DNA of 64,000 nucleotides from Brachybacterium sp042666875 (GCF_042666875.1 NZ_JBHTCX010000011.1:124001-188000), one strand, 5' to 3'; counted from the first letter of the stretch, positions 27,193 to 36,081 are shown. The notes: generated from the letters alone by a model not told the origin. A program made the numbers and translations.

Positions 27193-28706
27193 ACACCGAC
27201 GACGTGGTTCTTCATGCGCGCGACATCGTCAAGACCTATGGGGGCACCCGGGCGCTGAAGGGCGTGGACTTCGGCGTCCACCGCGGCCAGGTCACCACGC
27301 TGTTCGGGGAGAACGGCGCGGGGAAGTCGACGCTGATGAAGATCCTCTCGGGCGTGGAGCAGCCCACCTCGGGATCGATCATCCTCGACGGGCAGCCGGT
27401 CACCTTTGCCACCACCAACGACGCCCGCGACCACGGCATCGCGATCATCCACCAGGAGCTGAGCCTCGCCCCGAACCTTTCGGTGCGCGACAACATCTTC
27501 CTCGGCCGGGAGATCACCCGCGCCGGCGGCGTCGACTACGCCGAGGAGACGCGACAGGCCGCCGCACTCCTGGCCGACCTGCGACTGGATGTGAGTCCCG
27601 CGGCCATGGTCGGCGACCTGCGCGTGGGCCAGCAGCAAATAGTCGAGATCGCCCGGGCCCTGTCCATCGACGCCCGCATCCTCATCATGGACGAGCCGAC
27701 GTCGGCCCTGGCGGCCAAGGAGGTCGAGATCCTCTTCGGAATCATCGAGGAGCTCACGGCCCGCGGCGTCTCCCTGGTCTACATCTCCCACCATCTCGAG
27801 GAGGCGCTGCAGGTCACCGACCATGCCGTGGTGTTGCGGGACGGCACCATGACCGCCCGCGGGGACCGCGAGGAGATCGACCTGGCCTGGATCGTCCAGC
27901 ACATGGTCGGCGAACACTTCGACCTGGGCTCCCCACCGGAAGGCCACGCGTTCGGCGATCCCGTGCTGGAGATCCAGGACCTCACCGTCCGCGACCCCGA
28001 GAACCCCGAGCGTGCCGTCGTCGACGAACTGTCGCTGACGGTGCGCGAAGGCGAGATCGTCTGCCTCTACGGGCTCATGGGCGCTGGCCGCACCGAGGTG
28101 CTGGAAGCCGTCGCGGGTCGCGGCCGCATCGCCGGTGGCCGGATCCTCTACCGCGGGCAGCAGCTCGGCCCCGAATCGATCGGCGAACGCATCGCGATGG
28201 GGATCGGGCTGGTGCCGGAGGATCGCCAGCGCGATGGGCTGGTCCAGACCATGTCCGTCGGCCAGAACCTCACCCTATCCAGCATCCGGCAGTTCCTCAC
28301 GCGCGGCTTCCTCTCGCGCCGCAAGGAGACTGCCCTGGCCGACGGGCTGATCCGGGACGTCACCGTCAAAGCGCCCGGGCCGCAGACCCCGATCGGCTCC
28401 TTGTCCGGCGGCAACCAGCAGAAGGTCGTTATCGGCAAGGCGCTGGCGACCGGACCCGGCGTGATGCTCCTGGACGAGCCCAGCCGGGGCATCGACATCG
28501 GGGCGAAGGCCGAGGTCTTCGGCCTCCTCGCCGACCGGGCCCGCGAGGGCCTCGGCGTCGTCTACTCCACTTCCGAGGTCGAGGAGTGCTTCAGCATCGC
28601 CCACCGCATCGTGGTGCTGCGACGCGGTCGCATCTCCGCCGAATTCGGACCCGACGCCGCGAAGTCCGACGTCATGGCCGCCTCCGGCGAAGTAGTCACC
28701 TCTTGA
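27189..28706 (+). CDS. RbsA-type sugar/polyol ABC transporter ATPase
   Basis: The 505 residues form two fused nucleotide-binding domains. The first has Walker A GENGAGKST near residue 40 and LRVGQQQIVEIARAL. The second has the degenerate A-loop GLMGAGRTE and a complete LSGGNQQKVVIGKAL near 400. Asymmetric domains of this kind are normal for ribose/galactose-type ATPases. GTG start overlaps the DUF2291 stop. Placement within the tetritol locus suggests it energises erythritol or threitol import. Confidence 0.9.
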   Translation: MNTDDVVLHARDIVKTYGGTRALKGVDFGVHRGQVTTLFGENGAGKSTLMKILSGVEQPTSGSIILDGQPVTFATTNDARDHGIAIIHQELSLAPNLSVRDNIFLGREITRAGGVDYAEETRQAAALLADLRLDVSPAAMVGDLRVGQQQIVEIARALSIDARILIMDEPTSALAAKEVEILFGIIEELTARGVSLVYISHHLEEALQVTDHAVVLRDGTMTARGDREEIDLAWIVQHMVGEHFDLGSPPEGHAFGDPVLEIQDLTVRDPENPERAVVDELSLTVREGEIVCLYGLMGAGRTEVLEAVAGRGRIAGGRILYRGQQLGPESIGERIAMGIGLVPEDRQRDGLVQTMSVGQNLTLSSIRQFLTRGFLSRRKETALADGLIRDVTVKAPGPQTPIGSLSGGNQQKVVIGKALATGPGVMLLDEPSRGIDIGAKAEVFGLLADRAREGLGVVYSTSEVEECFSIAHRIVVLRRGRISAEFGPDAAKSDVMAASGEVVTS

Positions 28707-28732
28707 TCCCGCACCCAGGAACGGACAGCACG

Positions 28733-29962
28733 ATGACCTCCACCGCAGCGACCACCCCCGCAGAGACCTCCACCGCCGCAGGTGAGGGTGCGAAGAAGCT
28801 CGACCTCTCCAAGCTCCTCATCGAGGGACGGGCCTTCCTGGCCCTCGCGCTGATCATCGTCGTCTTCTCGCTGCTCTCGCCGAACTACCTCACCGTCGAC
28901 AACCTGCTGATCATGGCCTCCCACGTCGCGATCTTCGCGCTGCTGTCGCTGGGGATGCTGCTGGTGGTGCTGACCGGGGGCATCGACCTCTCCGTCGGCT
29001 CCACCCTCGGGTTCACCGCCGTGATCGCCGGCTTCCTGCTGCGCGGCGTGCCGCTGGACATCTTCGGGGTGACGCTCTACCCGAGCGTGCCCGTGGCGGT
29101 GCTGATCTCCGTCGCCCTCGGCGGAGTGATCGGCCTGGTCAACGGCCTGCTCGTGGCACGGTTCCACGTCGCCCCGTTCGTGGCGACCCTCGGCATGCTC
29201 TACGTGGTGCGCGGATTCGCGCTGCTGATGACCAACGGCCGCACCATCAACGACCTCTCCGGCACCGAGGGCCTGGGCAACTCCGGCTTCGAGTGGCTCG
29301 GGTTCAACCGCATCCTGGGAATCCCCGCCGGCGTCCTGATCATGGCGGTGATCGCGCTGGTCCTCGCCGTGGTGCTGGCCCGGACCACGTTCGGGCGCTG
29401 GCTGTACGCCACCGGCGGAAATGAGCGCGCCTCCCAGCTCTCCGGCGTGCCCGTGCGCTCGGTGAAGATCTGGGTGTACGTGATCTCCGGGCTCTGCTCC
29501 GCCGTGGCCGGGCTGATCCTCGCCTCGACCCTCACCAGTGCCAGCCCCACCGCCGGCAATACCTACGAGCTGACCGCGATCGCGGGCGTCGTCATCGGTG
29601 GCGCCGCTCTCTCCGGCGGTCGCGGCACCGTGCGTGGCACCCTGCTGGGCGCCTTCGTGATCGGGTTCCTCTCCGACGGGCTCGTCCTCGTCGGCGTCTC
29701 CGAGTACTGGCAGACGGTGTTCGTCGGCGCAGTGATCATCGTCGCCGTACTGCTGAACTCCCTGCAGTACGGGAGGCCGCGCAGGGCCAAGCAGACCCCG
29801 ACGACGACACCGCCCAGCGGCACGCCCACGCCTGCTCCCGCCGCCGGTGCGACGTCGGCCGACGGCGCCACGGCCGACAGCGACCCCTCGCCCGGTACGC
29901 CGGCCCCCGACCGGGCCGAGAAGTCGGGCAGTAGGGACCCGGGACCAGACCGTCGGCACTGA
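28733..29962 (+). CDS. RbsC-type sugar/polyol ABC transporter permease
   Basis: This 409-residue permease has about ten hydrophobic spans. The family segments LTGGIDLSVGS near residue 80 and the ATGGNERASQLSGVPV loop near 225 are present. The last 70 residues form a hydrophilic tail rich in Pro, Thr, Ala and Asp that is absent from typical RbsC. It likely works as a homodimer with the upstream ATPase. AGGAACGG precedes the ATG. Confidence 0.9.
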   Translation: MTSTAATTPAETSTAAGEGAKKLDLSKLLIEGRAFLALALIIVVFSLLSPNYLTVDNLLIMASHVAIFALLSLGMLLVVLTGGIDLSVGSTLGFTAVIAGFLLRGVPLDIFGVTLYPSVPVAVLISVALGGVIGLVNGLLVARFHVAPFVATLGMLYVVRGFALLMTNGRTINDLSGTEGLGNSGFEWLGFNRILGIPAGVLIMAVIALVLAVVLARTTFGRWLYATGGNERASQLSGVPVRSVKIWVYVISGLCSAVAGLILASTLTSASPTAGNTYELTAIAGVVIGGAALSGGRGTVRGTLLGAFVIGFLSDGLVLVGVSEYWQTVFVGAVIIVAVLLNSLQYGRPRRAKQTPTTTPPSGTPTPAPAAGATSADGATADSDPSPGTPAPDRAEKSGSRDPGPDRRH

Positions 29963-30075
29963 CCAGCTCGACCGCCGGAATGACCCCCTCCGGGCCCTCA
30001 CAGACCCGGGACCAGAACCCTGCAAGAGCCCCGATGCACCCCGGCCGGGCTGCATCCCCTCGAAAGGAACACATC

Positions 30076-31074
30076 ATGGAACGTAGGCATTTCCTCTCCG
30101 CACTCGGCATCGGCGCCGCGGCGGCCGGCCTGGCGGCGTGCTCGACCGGATCCGGCGGCGGTTCGTCCGACGGCGGCAGTGCTGGCGGCGGCGGTTCGTC
30201 CGACGGCGGCCTGATCACGATCATCGTCAACGATCCCTCCAACCCGTACTGGAAGACCGAGGGCGATGTCGCCGCGGCCAAGGCCGAGGAGCTCGGCTAC
30301 ACCACCACCGTCGGTGCCCACAAAGGTGACACCAACACCGAGAACACGCTGGTCGACACAGCCATCTCGAACCAGTCGGTGGCGGTGATCATGGACCCGG
30401 CCGACGCGGACGGCTCGATCGGCACCATTAAGAAGGTCGTCCAGGCCGACATCCCCGTTTTCCTCATCAACGCCGAGATCAACGAGGAGGGCGTCGCCAA
30501 GGCGCAGTTGGTCTCGAACAACGCGCAGGGCGCGGCGCTCGGCGCCCAGGAATGGGTCAAACGTATGGGGGAGGAGGGCACCTACGTCGAGCTGTTCGGC
30601 CTGCCTTCGGACAACAACGCCCAGACCCGCTCGAACGGCTTTACGACCACGATCAGCCAGTACCCCGACCTGGAGAAGGTCGGTGAGGAGGTCGCGGACT
30701 GGGACCGGACCCTGGGGCACGACAAGGCGCAGTCGCTGCTGCAGGCCAATCCCGATATCAAGGGCCTGATCTCCGGCAACGACGAGATGGCGTTGGGCGC
30801 GATCGCGGCCTTCCAGGAGGCCGGAGTCCTCGAAGACATCGTGGTGGGCGGCTTCGACGGCTCGCCGGACGCCGTGGAGGCGATCAAGAACGGCGAGCTC
30901 GCCTACACCGTGCTCCAGCCCGTGGCGCAGTTCGCCGAGCAGGTCATCGAGATGGCCGACGATCTGCTGCGCAACGGCACCGAGCCGGAGCAGGAGAAGC
31001 AGGCGCTGGACTGCATCCTCATCACCGAGGAGAACGTCGACAAGATGACTGCACCGTTCACCTACACCGAGTGA
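30076..31074 (+). CDS. Sugar/polyol-binding lipoprotein (RbsB family)
   Basis: This is a 332-residue extracytoplasmic binding protein of the ribose/galactose type. It starts MERRHFLSALGIG, has lipobox LAAC, then a Gly/Ser linker. Conserved segments are NDPSNPYWKTEGD, ISNQSVAVIMDPADADGS and GGFDGSPDAVEAIKNGE. AAAGGAAC precedes the start. It ends the first tetritol transcription unit; the next promoter follows 13 bp downstream. Ligand (erythritol, threitol or related) is inferred from context. Confidence 0.88.
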   Translation: MERRHFLSALGIGAAAAGLAACSTGSGGGSSDGGSAGGGGSSDGGLITIIVNDPSNPYWKTEGDVAAAKAEELGYTTTVGAHKGDTNTENTLVDTAISNQSVAVIMDPADADGSIGTIKKVVQADIPVFLINAEINEEGVAKAQLVSNNAQGAALGAQEWVKRMGEEGTYVELFGLPSDNNAQTRSNGFTTTISQYPDLEKVGEEVADWDRTLGHDKAQSLLQANPDIKGLISGNDEMALGAIAAFQEAGVLEDIVVGGFDGSPDAVEAIKNGELAYTVLQPVAQFAEQVIEMADDLLRNGTEPEQEKQALDCILITEENVDKMTAPFTYTE

Positions 31075-31086
31075 GGAGGAGGGTGC

Positions 31087-31132
31087 GGCGGAACATTTGT
31101 GCTTGACGGATGTTCGGTGCTCGTCCTAGGGT
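31087..31132 (+). promoter_or_regulatory. Promoter-operator of the second tetritol unit, copy 2
   Basis: The arms GAACAT (31090-31095) and ATGTTC (31109-31114) bracket TTGACG (-35, 31103-31108). TAGGGT (31127-31132) is the -10 at 18-bp spacing. Sequence and geometry match the eltD promoter. The arms here are a perfect inverted repeat. Confidence 0.75.
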
Positions 31133-31214
31133 CGCCGCGTCGACCGCCGGGCGGTACGCCCGGCACCGCAGTGACGGCCGCGAGAGCGACCACCGCACAC
31201 GAAGGAGTGTCCGT

Positions 31215-32603
31215 ATGAGTTCGGCACCGATGGCGACAGGCGCAGCCGGCGCCGACGACGAGGCGGGAGTCCGCGAGGGCTTCCTGGACCGGATCGGGAT
31301 CCCGCACCCACTGCGCTGGGGCTTCCTCGGCGTGCTGATCTTCATGACTGGCAACGGCGTCGAGTCCAACATCGTCTCCCCGCACATCGCCGAGACCTTC
31401 GGCGGCGGGGATGCGAAGATCGACCTCGCCGCCCGGATCATCGCCGCCTACAGCCTGGCCGTGCTCGTCGGCTCCTACCTGGCCGGCGCCCTGTCCGATC
31501 TCTGGGGCCCGCGCCGCGTGATGGCGCTGGGCTTCGGGGTGTGGGTCGTGTTCGAGTTGGCCTTCCTCGGCTCGCTGCAACTGGAGTCGGTGCCGCTGGT
31601 GGCGCTGTCCTACTTCCTGCGCGGCTTCGGGTTCCCGCTGTTCGCCTTCGCGTTCCTGGTGTGGATCAACGCCGTGGTGAACAAGGCGCGCAACGGGGCG
31701 GCCGTCGGCTGGTTCTACGTCATGTTCACCGGCGGTCTGCCCACCCTGGGCTCGCTGGTCGCCGTGTTCCTGATCGACGGCTTCGGCGGCGGGTTCCTCG
31801 GGCAGTACTGGGCGATGCTCGCCTCCACCGGGATCGTCACGATCGGCTTCCTCATCGCCTGGTTCGGGGTGCGCGAACGCCACGGCAGCATGCGCCTGGC
31901 CCCCGCGGGCGAGAGCAGGGGCTCCGTGATCCTCTCCGGCCTGCGGCTGACCTTCACCAACAAGCGCATCGCCATGGGCTTCCTGACGCGCCTGATCAAC
32001 ACCGCCCCCGAGTTCGGGATGTTCATCATCCTGCCGAGCGTCATCGCCGGCTCCATCGCCGACGGCGGGCTGGGCTGGAGCATGTCGCAGTGGCTGGTCA
32101 TGACCAGCGTGGTCTATGCCGGCAACATCCTGTTCAACGCAGCCTTCGGTGCGCTCGGCGACAGCTGGGGCTGGACGAGGACGGTGCGCTGGTTCGGCAT
32201 CGTCGGCTCCTCGATCGGCCTGCTGCTGTGGTGGTACGTGCCGCACTGGGTCCCCGCCGGCTCCGACTGGGGCTTCGTCGTCGCGGTCGCCGCGGGCACC
32301 GTGTTCGGCATCCTGCTGGCCGGCTTCGTGCCGCTCGGGGCGATCATGCCCGCCATCGCCCCCAAGCACACCGGCGCGGCGATGGCCATGTACACCACGG
32401 CTGCCGGCGGGGCGACGTTCCTCGGCTCGGCCGTGGTCGCCGTGGTCCGCCCGTGGGGCGGGAACGTCGGCGTGGTCTGGGCGTTCGTGCTGCTGTACGC
32501 CTGCGCCTTCGTGATGACCTACTTCCTCAAGGTCCATCAGCCGAGCCTTCATGGTGAGGACCGGTCCTCCGACGAGGCCGCCACGCCGGCGGCTGCCCGC
32601 TGA
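31215..32603 (+). CDS. Polyol permease-type MFS transporter (RbtT/DalT/CsbX-like)
   Basis: This 462-residue protein has about 12 membrane spans. Its opening RWGFLGVLIFMTGNGVESN resembles the ribitol/arabinitol permease group, and SDLWGPRRVMALG is the MFS loop 2-3 motif. GAAGGAG precedes the ATG. Heading the unit with the kinase and isomerase under the same operator as eltD, it is most likely a second tetritol or related polyol importer. That makes uptake redundant with the ABC system. Confidence 0.82.
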   Translation: MSSAPMATGAAGADDEAGVREGFLDRIGIPHPLRWGFLGVLIFMTGNGVESNIVSPHIAETFGGGDAKIDLAARIIAAYSLAVLVGSYLAGALSDLWGPRRVMALGFGVWVVFELAFLGSLQLESVPLVALSYFLRGFGFPLFAFAFLVWINAVVNKARNGAAVGWFYVMFTGGLPTLGSLVAVFLIDGFGGGFLGQYWAMLASTGIVTIGFLIAWFGVRERHGSMRLAPAGESRGSVILSGLRLTFTNKRIAMGFLTRLINTAPEFGMFIILPSVIAGSIADGGLGWSMSQWLVMTSVVYAGNILFNAAFGALGDSWGWTRTVRWFGIVGSSIGLLLWWYVPHWVPAGSDWGFVVAVAAGTVFGILLAGFVPLGAIMPAIAPKHTGAAMAMYTTAAGGATFLGSAVVAVVRPWGGNVGVVWAFVLLYACAFVMTYFLKVHQPSLHGEDRSSDEAATPAAAR

Positions 32604-32644
32604 GAGCCGGCCCACCGATGTCTGACGGGTCGAACGGAGCCTGG

Positions 32645-32676
32645 TTGCCTCCCGGCACACACTTTCCTATAGGATC
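32645..32676 (+). promoter_or_regulatory. Internal promoter before lerK
   Basis: TTGCCT (32645-32650) and TATAGG (32668-32673) are 17 bp apart. TCCTATAGGA (32665-32674) is a perfect 10-bp palindrome. CTATAGGATC is shared with the SorC promoter at 23663-23672. The rest of the 286-bp gap shows no gene. Confidence 0.5.
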
Positions 32677-32889
32677 TTGCGTGCGAGGCGTTCCGTCCTG
32701 TCCCGCCCGGCGGCACCGACGCAGTGGCCGACGTCGACGGTCCGCCCGTCCTTCCGGGCTGATCGCCCGGCACGGGCGCCGTGTCGGCCGCGGCCGGCCG
32801 ACGACCCGGGCCCATCTGGTCGGCGCACCGCCCATCAGGCAGGCTGGCCCTGTACCCGCCCCTCATATCCCTGCAGAGAGAGTTCGACG

Positions 32890-34593
32890 ATGACTTACCT
32901 CTTCGATGACCCGAAGTCGTTCCCCGCCGACGCCGTGGAAGGCCTCGTGGCCGCCCACCCCGACGAACTGCTGCAGGTGCACGGCGGGGTGGTGCGCGCA
33001 CTGGCCACTCCGGAGGGCGCCCCGGCGCTGGTCGTCGGCGGCGGATCCGGTCACTACCCGGCCTTCGCCGGCTGGGTGGGTCCCGGCTTCGCCCACGGCG
33101 CCCCGTGCGGCAACATCTTCTCCTCCCCGTCGGCCGACCAGGTCTACTCCGTCGCCCGCAACTCCGACAACGGCGGCGGCGTGATCCTCGGCTTCGGCAA
33201 CTACGCCGGCGACGTGCTCCACTTCGGGGTCGCCGCCGAGAAGCTGCGCGCCGAAGGCATCGACGTGCGCATCGTCAAGGTCAGCGATGACATCGCCTCC
33301 AACTCCGAGGACAACCACCGCGACCGCCGCGGCATCGCCGGTGACCTGGTCGTGTTCAAGGTGGCCGGCGCCGCCATCCAGGCCGGCGCCGACCTCGACG
33401 AGGCGGAGCGCCTGGCCTGGAAGGCCAACGACGCCACCCGCTCCCTGGGCGTGGCCTTCGACGGCTGCACGCTGCCCGGGGCCGAGGATGCCCTCTTCCA
33501 CGTGCCCGAGGGCAAGATGGCCATCGGCCTGGGCATCCACGGGGAGCCCGGGATCGACGAGAAGCCGATGCCCAGCGCCGCCGAGCTCGCCGAGGTGCTG
33601 GTCGAGGGCGTGCTGAAGGAGACGCCCGAGCTCGACTCGCAGCGGGCTGCGGTGGTCCTGAACGGACTGGGCACCGTGAAGTACGAAGAGATGTTCGTGG
33701 TGTGGAAGCACGTCTCGGCGCTGCTGCAGGACAAGGGCCTCACGCTCGTGCGCCCCGAGGTCGGCGAGCACGTCACCAGCCTCGACATGGCGGGCCTCTC
33801 GCTCACGGTCATGCGGCTGGACGACGAGCTCGAGCAGCACTGGCTCGCCCCCGCCGACACCCCGGCGTTCCGTCGCGGCGGCACGGTCGAAGGGTCGGCC
33901 GGCCAGGAGCGCGGCGAGCTCTACACCCCCGGCGAGGACCCGATCCCCGAGGCCACCGACGCCTCGCGTGACAGCGCCCGCCGCATCACCGAGATCCTCG
34001 CCGACCTCCAGAGCCTGCTCGAGGAGCTGGAGCCGGAGCTGGGCCAGCTGGACTCGATCGCCGGCGACGGTGACCACGGCCAGGGCATGGTCCTCGGCGC
34101 GCGCGGTGCCCACGCCGCCGCCTCCCGCGCGCTCGAGCGCGGTGCCGGCGCCCGCACCGTGCTGGTCCAGGCCGGAGCCGCCTGGTCCGCCGAGGCCGGC
34201 GGGACCTCCGGTGCCCTCTGGGGCGCGGTGCTGACCAGCGTCGGCGGCGGTTTCCGCGACGACGAGGCCGTCAGCGACGAGCAGATCCCCTCCGCCCTGG
34301 CACAGGCCGTCGAGGCGGTCGAGCGCCTGGGCGGGGCCAAGCCCGGGGACAAGACCATGGTCGACGCGGCGGTGCCGTTCCGTGAGACCCTGGAGTCGGC
34401 CGACGGACCCGCCGCCGAGGCGGTCACCGCCGCCGCCGAGAACGCCACAGCGGCCGCCGAATCCACCGCGGATCTCGTCGCCCACCTGGGCCGAGCACGC
34501 ACCCACGGCGAGAAGTCCAAGGGCACGCCCGACCCGGGCGCGATCTCCTTCGCACGGATCGTGACCCGCCTCGGCGAGCTGCTCTCGGCCTGA
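32890..34593 (+). CDS. lerK: L-erythrulose kinase, dihydroxyacetone-kinase family
   Basis: The 567-residue protein fuses DhaK and DhaL domains, as in ATP-dependent ketose kinases. DhaK has VVGGGSGHYPAFAGWVG and His217 in GLGIHGEPG, which binds the substrate carbonyl covalently. DhaL near residue 391 has the Mg-ATP site IAGDGDHGQGM. In the mycobacterial tetritol pathway a protein of this kind makes L-erythrulose-1-phosphate. The eltD and derI neighbours favour that over plain dihydroxyacetone kinase, which is the alternative. Confidence 0.83.
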   Translation: MTYLFDDPKSFPADAVEGLVAAHPDELLQVHGGVVRALATPEGAPALVVGGGSGHYPAFAGWVGPGFAHGAPCGNIFSSPSADQVYSVARNSDNGGGVILGFGNYAGDVLHFGVAAEKLRAEGIDVRIVKVSDDIASNSEDNHRDRRGIAGDLVVFKVAGAAIQAGADLDEAERLAWKANDATRSLGVAFDGCTLPGAEDALFHVPEGKMAIGLGIHGEPGIDEKPMPSAAELAEVLVEGVLKETPELDSQRAAVVLNGLGTVKYEEMFVVWKHVSALLQDKGLTLVRPEVGEHVTSLDMAGLSLTVMRLDDELEQHWLAPADTPAFRRGGTVEGSAGQERGELYTPGEDPIPEATDASRDSARRITEILADLQSLLEELEPELGQLDSIAGDGDHGQGMVLGARGAHAAASRALERGAGARTVLVQAGAAWSAEAGGTSGALWGAVLTSVGGGFRDDEAVSDEQIPSALAQAVEAVERLGGAKPGDKTMVDAAVPFRETLESADGPAAEAVTAAAENATAAAESTADLVAHLGRARTHGEKSKGTPDPGAISFARIVTRLGELLSA

Positions 34594-34721
34594 CCGCTCG
34601 GTCGACCGGCGACGGTCCGGCAGGGCCGGTCCCGGGCCGCAGCCCCGCCGGCCCGCTGACAACTGCATAGACCGACATCGTCTCCATCAGCCATCCTCAT
34701 CCATCACCCGAAGGAGCAGCC

Positions 34722-35192
34722 ATGGGCTGGAAGATCATCACCGGATCCGACAACGCCGGATTCGGCCACAAGAGTGCACTGAAGGAACTGCTCGAATCCG
34801 ACTCCCGCGTCGACTCCGTGATCGACGTCGGCGTCACCGGCCGGGAGGACGGCACCTACTACCCCAACGTCGCCATCGAGGCGGCGGAGAAGATCGCCGC
34901 CGGCGAGGCCGACCGGGCGCTGCTGATCTGCGGCACGGGCCTGGGCGTGGCGATCTCCGCGAACAAGGTCCCCGGCATCCGTGCCGTGACCGCGGACGAC
35001 CTCTACTCCGTCCAGCGCTCCGTGCTCTCCAACGATGCGCAGGTGCTGTGCATGGGCGAGCGCGTGGTGGGCCTCGAGCTCGCCAAGGAGCTGGTCAAGG
35101 TGTGGCTGGACCTGGAGTTCGACCCCAACTCCTCCTCGGCGGCGAAGGTCGACGCGATCTGCGCCTACGACGGGTCGCTCGACAAGTCCTGA
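34722..35192 (+). CDS. derI: D-erythrulose-4-phosphate isomerase (RpiB/LacA family)
   Basis: DerI interconverts D-erythrulose-4-phosphate and D-erythrose-4-phosphate, the last step before central metabolism. The 156-residue RpiB-fold protein has GSDNAGFGHK at the start and the catalytic cysteine Cys70 in LLICGTGLGVAISANK. It has RAVTADDLYSVQRSVLSNDAQVL where RpiB has its phosphate-binding region. AAGGAG precedes the ATG. Ribose-5-phosphate isomerase B is the alternative, but the locus argues for erythrulose phosphate. Confidence 0.82.
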   Translation: MGWKIITGSDNAGFGHKSALKELLESDSRVDSVIDVGVTGREDGTYYPNVAIEAAEKIAAGEADRALLICGTGLGVAISANKVPGIRAVTADDLYSVQRSVLSNDAQVLCMGERVVGLELAKELVKVWLDLEFDPNSSSAAKVDAICAYDGSLDKS

Positions 35193-35198
35193 CCCGAC

Positions 35199-35227
35199 AC
35201 CCGGCCGCCGCGCGGCGGCGGCCGGGT
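35199..35227 (+). terminator. Strong hairpin after derI
   Basis: ACCCGGCCGCCGC (35199-35211) pairs perfectly with GCGGCGGCCGGGT (35215-35227) across a 3-nt loop, starting 6 bp after the stop. No T-run follows, which is usual in GC-rich actinobacteria. It ends the tetritol unit. Confidence 0.7.
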
Positions 35228-35274
35228 CGCAAGCCCGGATTCGGCGCCCGGCAGTGCTGTATCGCGGCGTGACC

Positions 35275-35341
35275 GACTACTGGCGTGTGAGCGGGTGCCG
35301 TGGCCATATACGCCACGGCACCCGCTATGTCGCCAGTAGTC
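35275..35341. repeat. 67-bp palindromic element, family A copy 2
   Basis: The 30-bp arms pair with four adjacent mismatches, around a CATATAC centre. The right arm contains CCCGCTATGTCGCCAGTA, identical to the right arm at 85-143. It lies between the convergent derI and PNPOx genes. Confidence 0.7.
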
Positions 35342-35351
35342 GGGCGTGCCC

Positions 35352-35405
35352 ATGGTCGACGACGTCCGCCCCGCGAACCTCGGCGCAGTCCGCCAGGTCA
35401 CGCGC
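35352..35405. repeat. 54-bp perfect direct repeat, copy 1
   Basis: Identical to 36082-36135, 730 bp away. Similarity continues with a few mismatches to 35425 and takes in the stop codon (35421-35423) of the minus-strand PNPOx gene. Confidence 0.85.
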
Positions 35406-35420
35406 GCCGAGGTCGAGGCG

Positions 35421-35993
35421 TCACTGAGGCAGGCCGGGCGGGCCCGGCAGGCCTGGCAGGCCGGGCAGGCCGTCGATACTGTGGGTGTTCTTCTCCGCGC
35501 GGTAGCGCTCCATGCCGTCCTCGCCCTTCTTCTCGGCCTGCAGCCGGAGCAGGTCGCGCTCGCCGCTCATCTCCATGACCGGCACTCCCCAGCCGCATGA
35601 GTCGCTGATCCGCGTGACGTCGACCGTGATGACGGCCCGCGTGCTGGGATGCGCGGGGTGGAGTGCCACGACCTCGTCGAACTCCGTGTCTCCCGGGACG
35701 AAGACACGGCCGTTGCCGTGCAGGCGCACGATACGTGGCCGTGCCTCGAAGGAGAGGAACATCAGGCACACGCGCCCGTTCTCGCGGAGGTGCGCGATGG
35801 TCTCGACGCCGCTGCCGGTGTAGTCGACCCAGGCGACGCGGTGCGGGCCCAGCACGGAGAACGAATCATGGCCGCGGGGCGAGACGTTCACGTGCCCTTC
35901 GGCGCCGAGAGGGGCGGTGGCGACGAACCACATCGGCTGCTCGGCGATCCAGCCCCGGAGACCCTCGTCGATGGAGTCGAAGACTTTTGCCAT
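35421..35993 (-). CDS. PNPOx-fold (pyridoxamine 5'-phosphate oxidase-like) protein
   Basis: This 190-residue split-barrel flavin-type protein begins MAKVFDSIDEGLRGWIAEQP and has GHVNVSPRGHDSF and a YTGSGVETIAHLRENGR segment. Relatives bind FMN, F420 or heme; the cofactor here is unassigned. The C-terminus ends in the collagen-like run GLPGLPGLPGPPGLPQ. TAGCCT sits six bases before the ATG on the minus strand, a leaderless promoter pattern. The gene is bracketed by 54-bp perfect repeats. Confidence 0.8.
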   Translation of the reverse strand: MAKVFDSIDEGLRGWIAEQPMWFVATAPLGAEGHVNVSPRGHDSFSVLGPHRVAWVDYTGSGVETIAHLRENGRVCLMFLSFEARPRIVRLHGNGRVFVPGDTEFDEVVALHPAHPSTRAVITVDVTRISDSCGWGVPVMEMSGERDLLRLQAEKKGEDGMERYRAEKNTHSIDGLPGLPGLPGPPGLPQ

Positions 35994-36081
35994 GGCACGA
36001 GGCTACGGGGTGAGGCCCGTCGTCCCCGTGTGCCGGAAGGCTGATGCGTCCGCGGTCGCGATGGCACCGTCGGGCGGCCCA

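Noticed and set aside
32683..32696. 14-base match GCGAGGCGTTCCGT with the repeat at 17769
   Set aside because: A match of this length is expected by chance in 64 kb of GC-rich sequence and shows no further similarity.
23735..35192. Ribose or inositol utilisation as the function of the locus
   Set aside because: The combination of an EltD-like dehydrogenase, DAK-type kinase and RpiB-type isomerase fits tetritols better; no ribokinase or inositol dehydrogenase is present.
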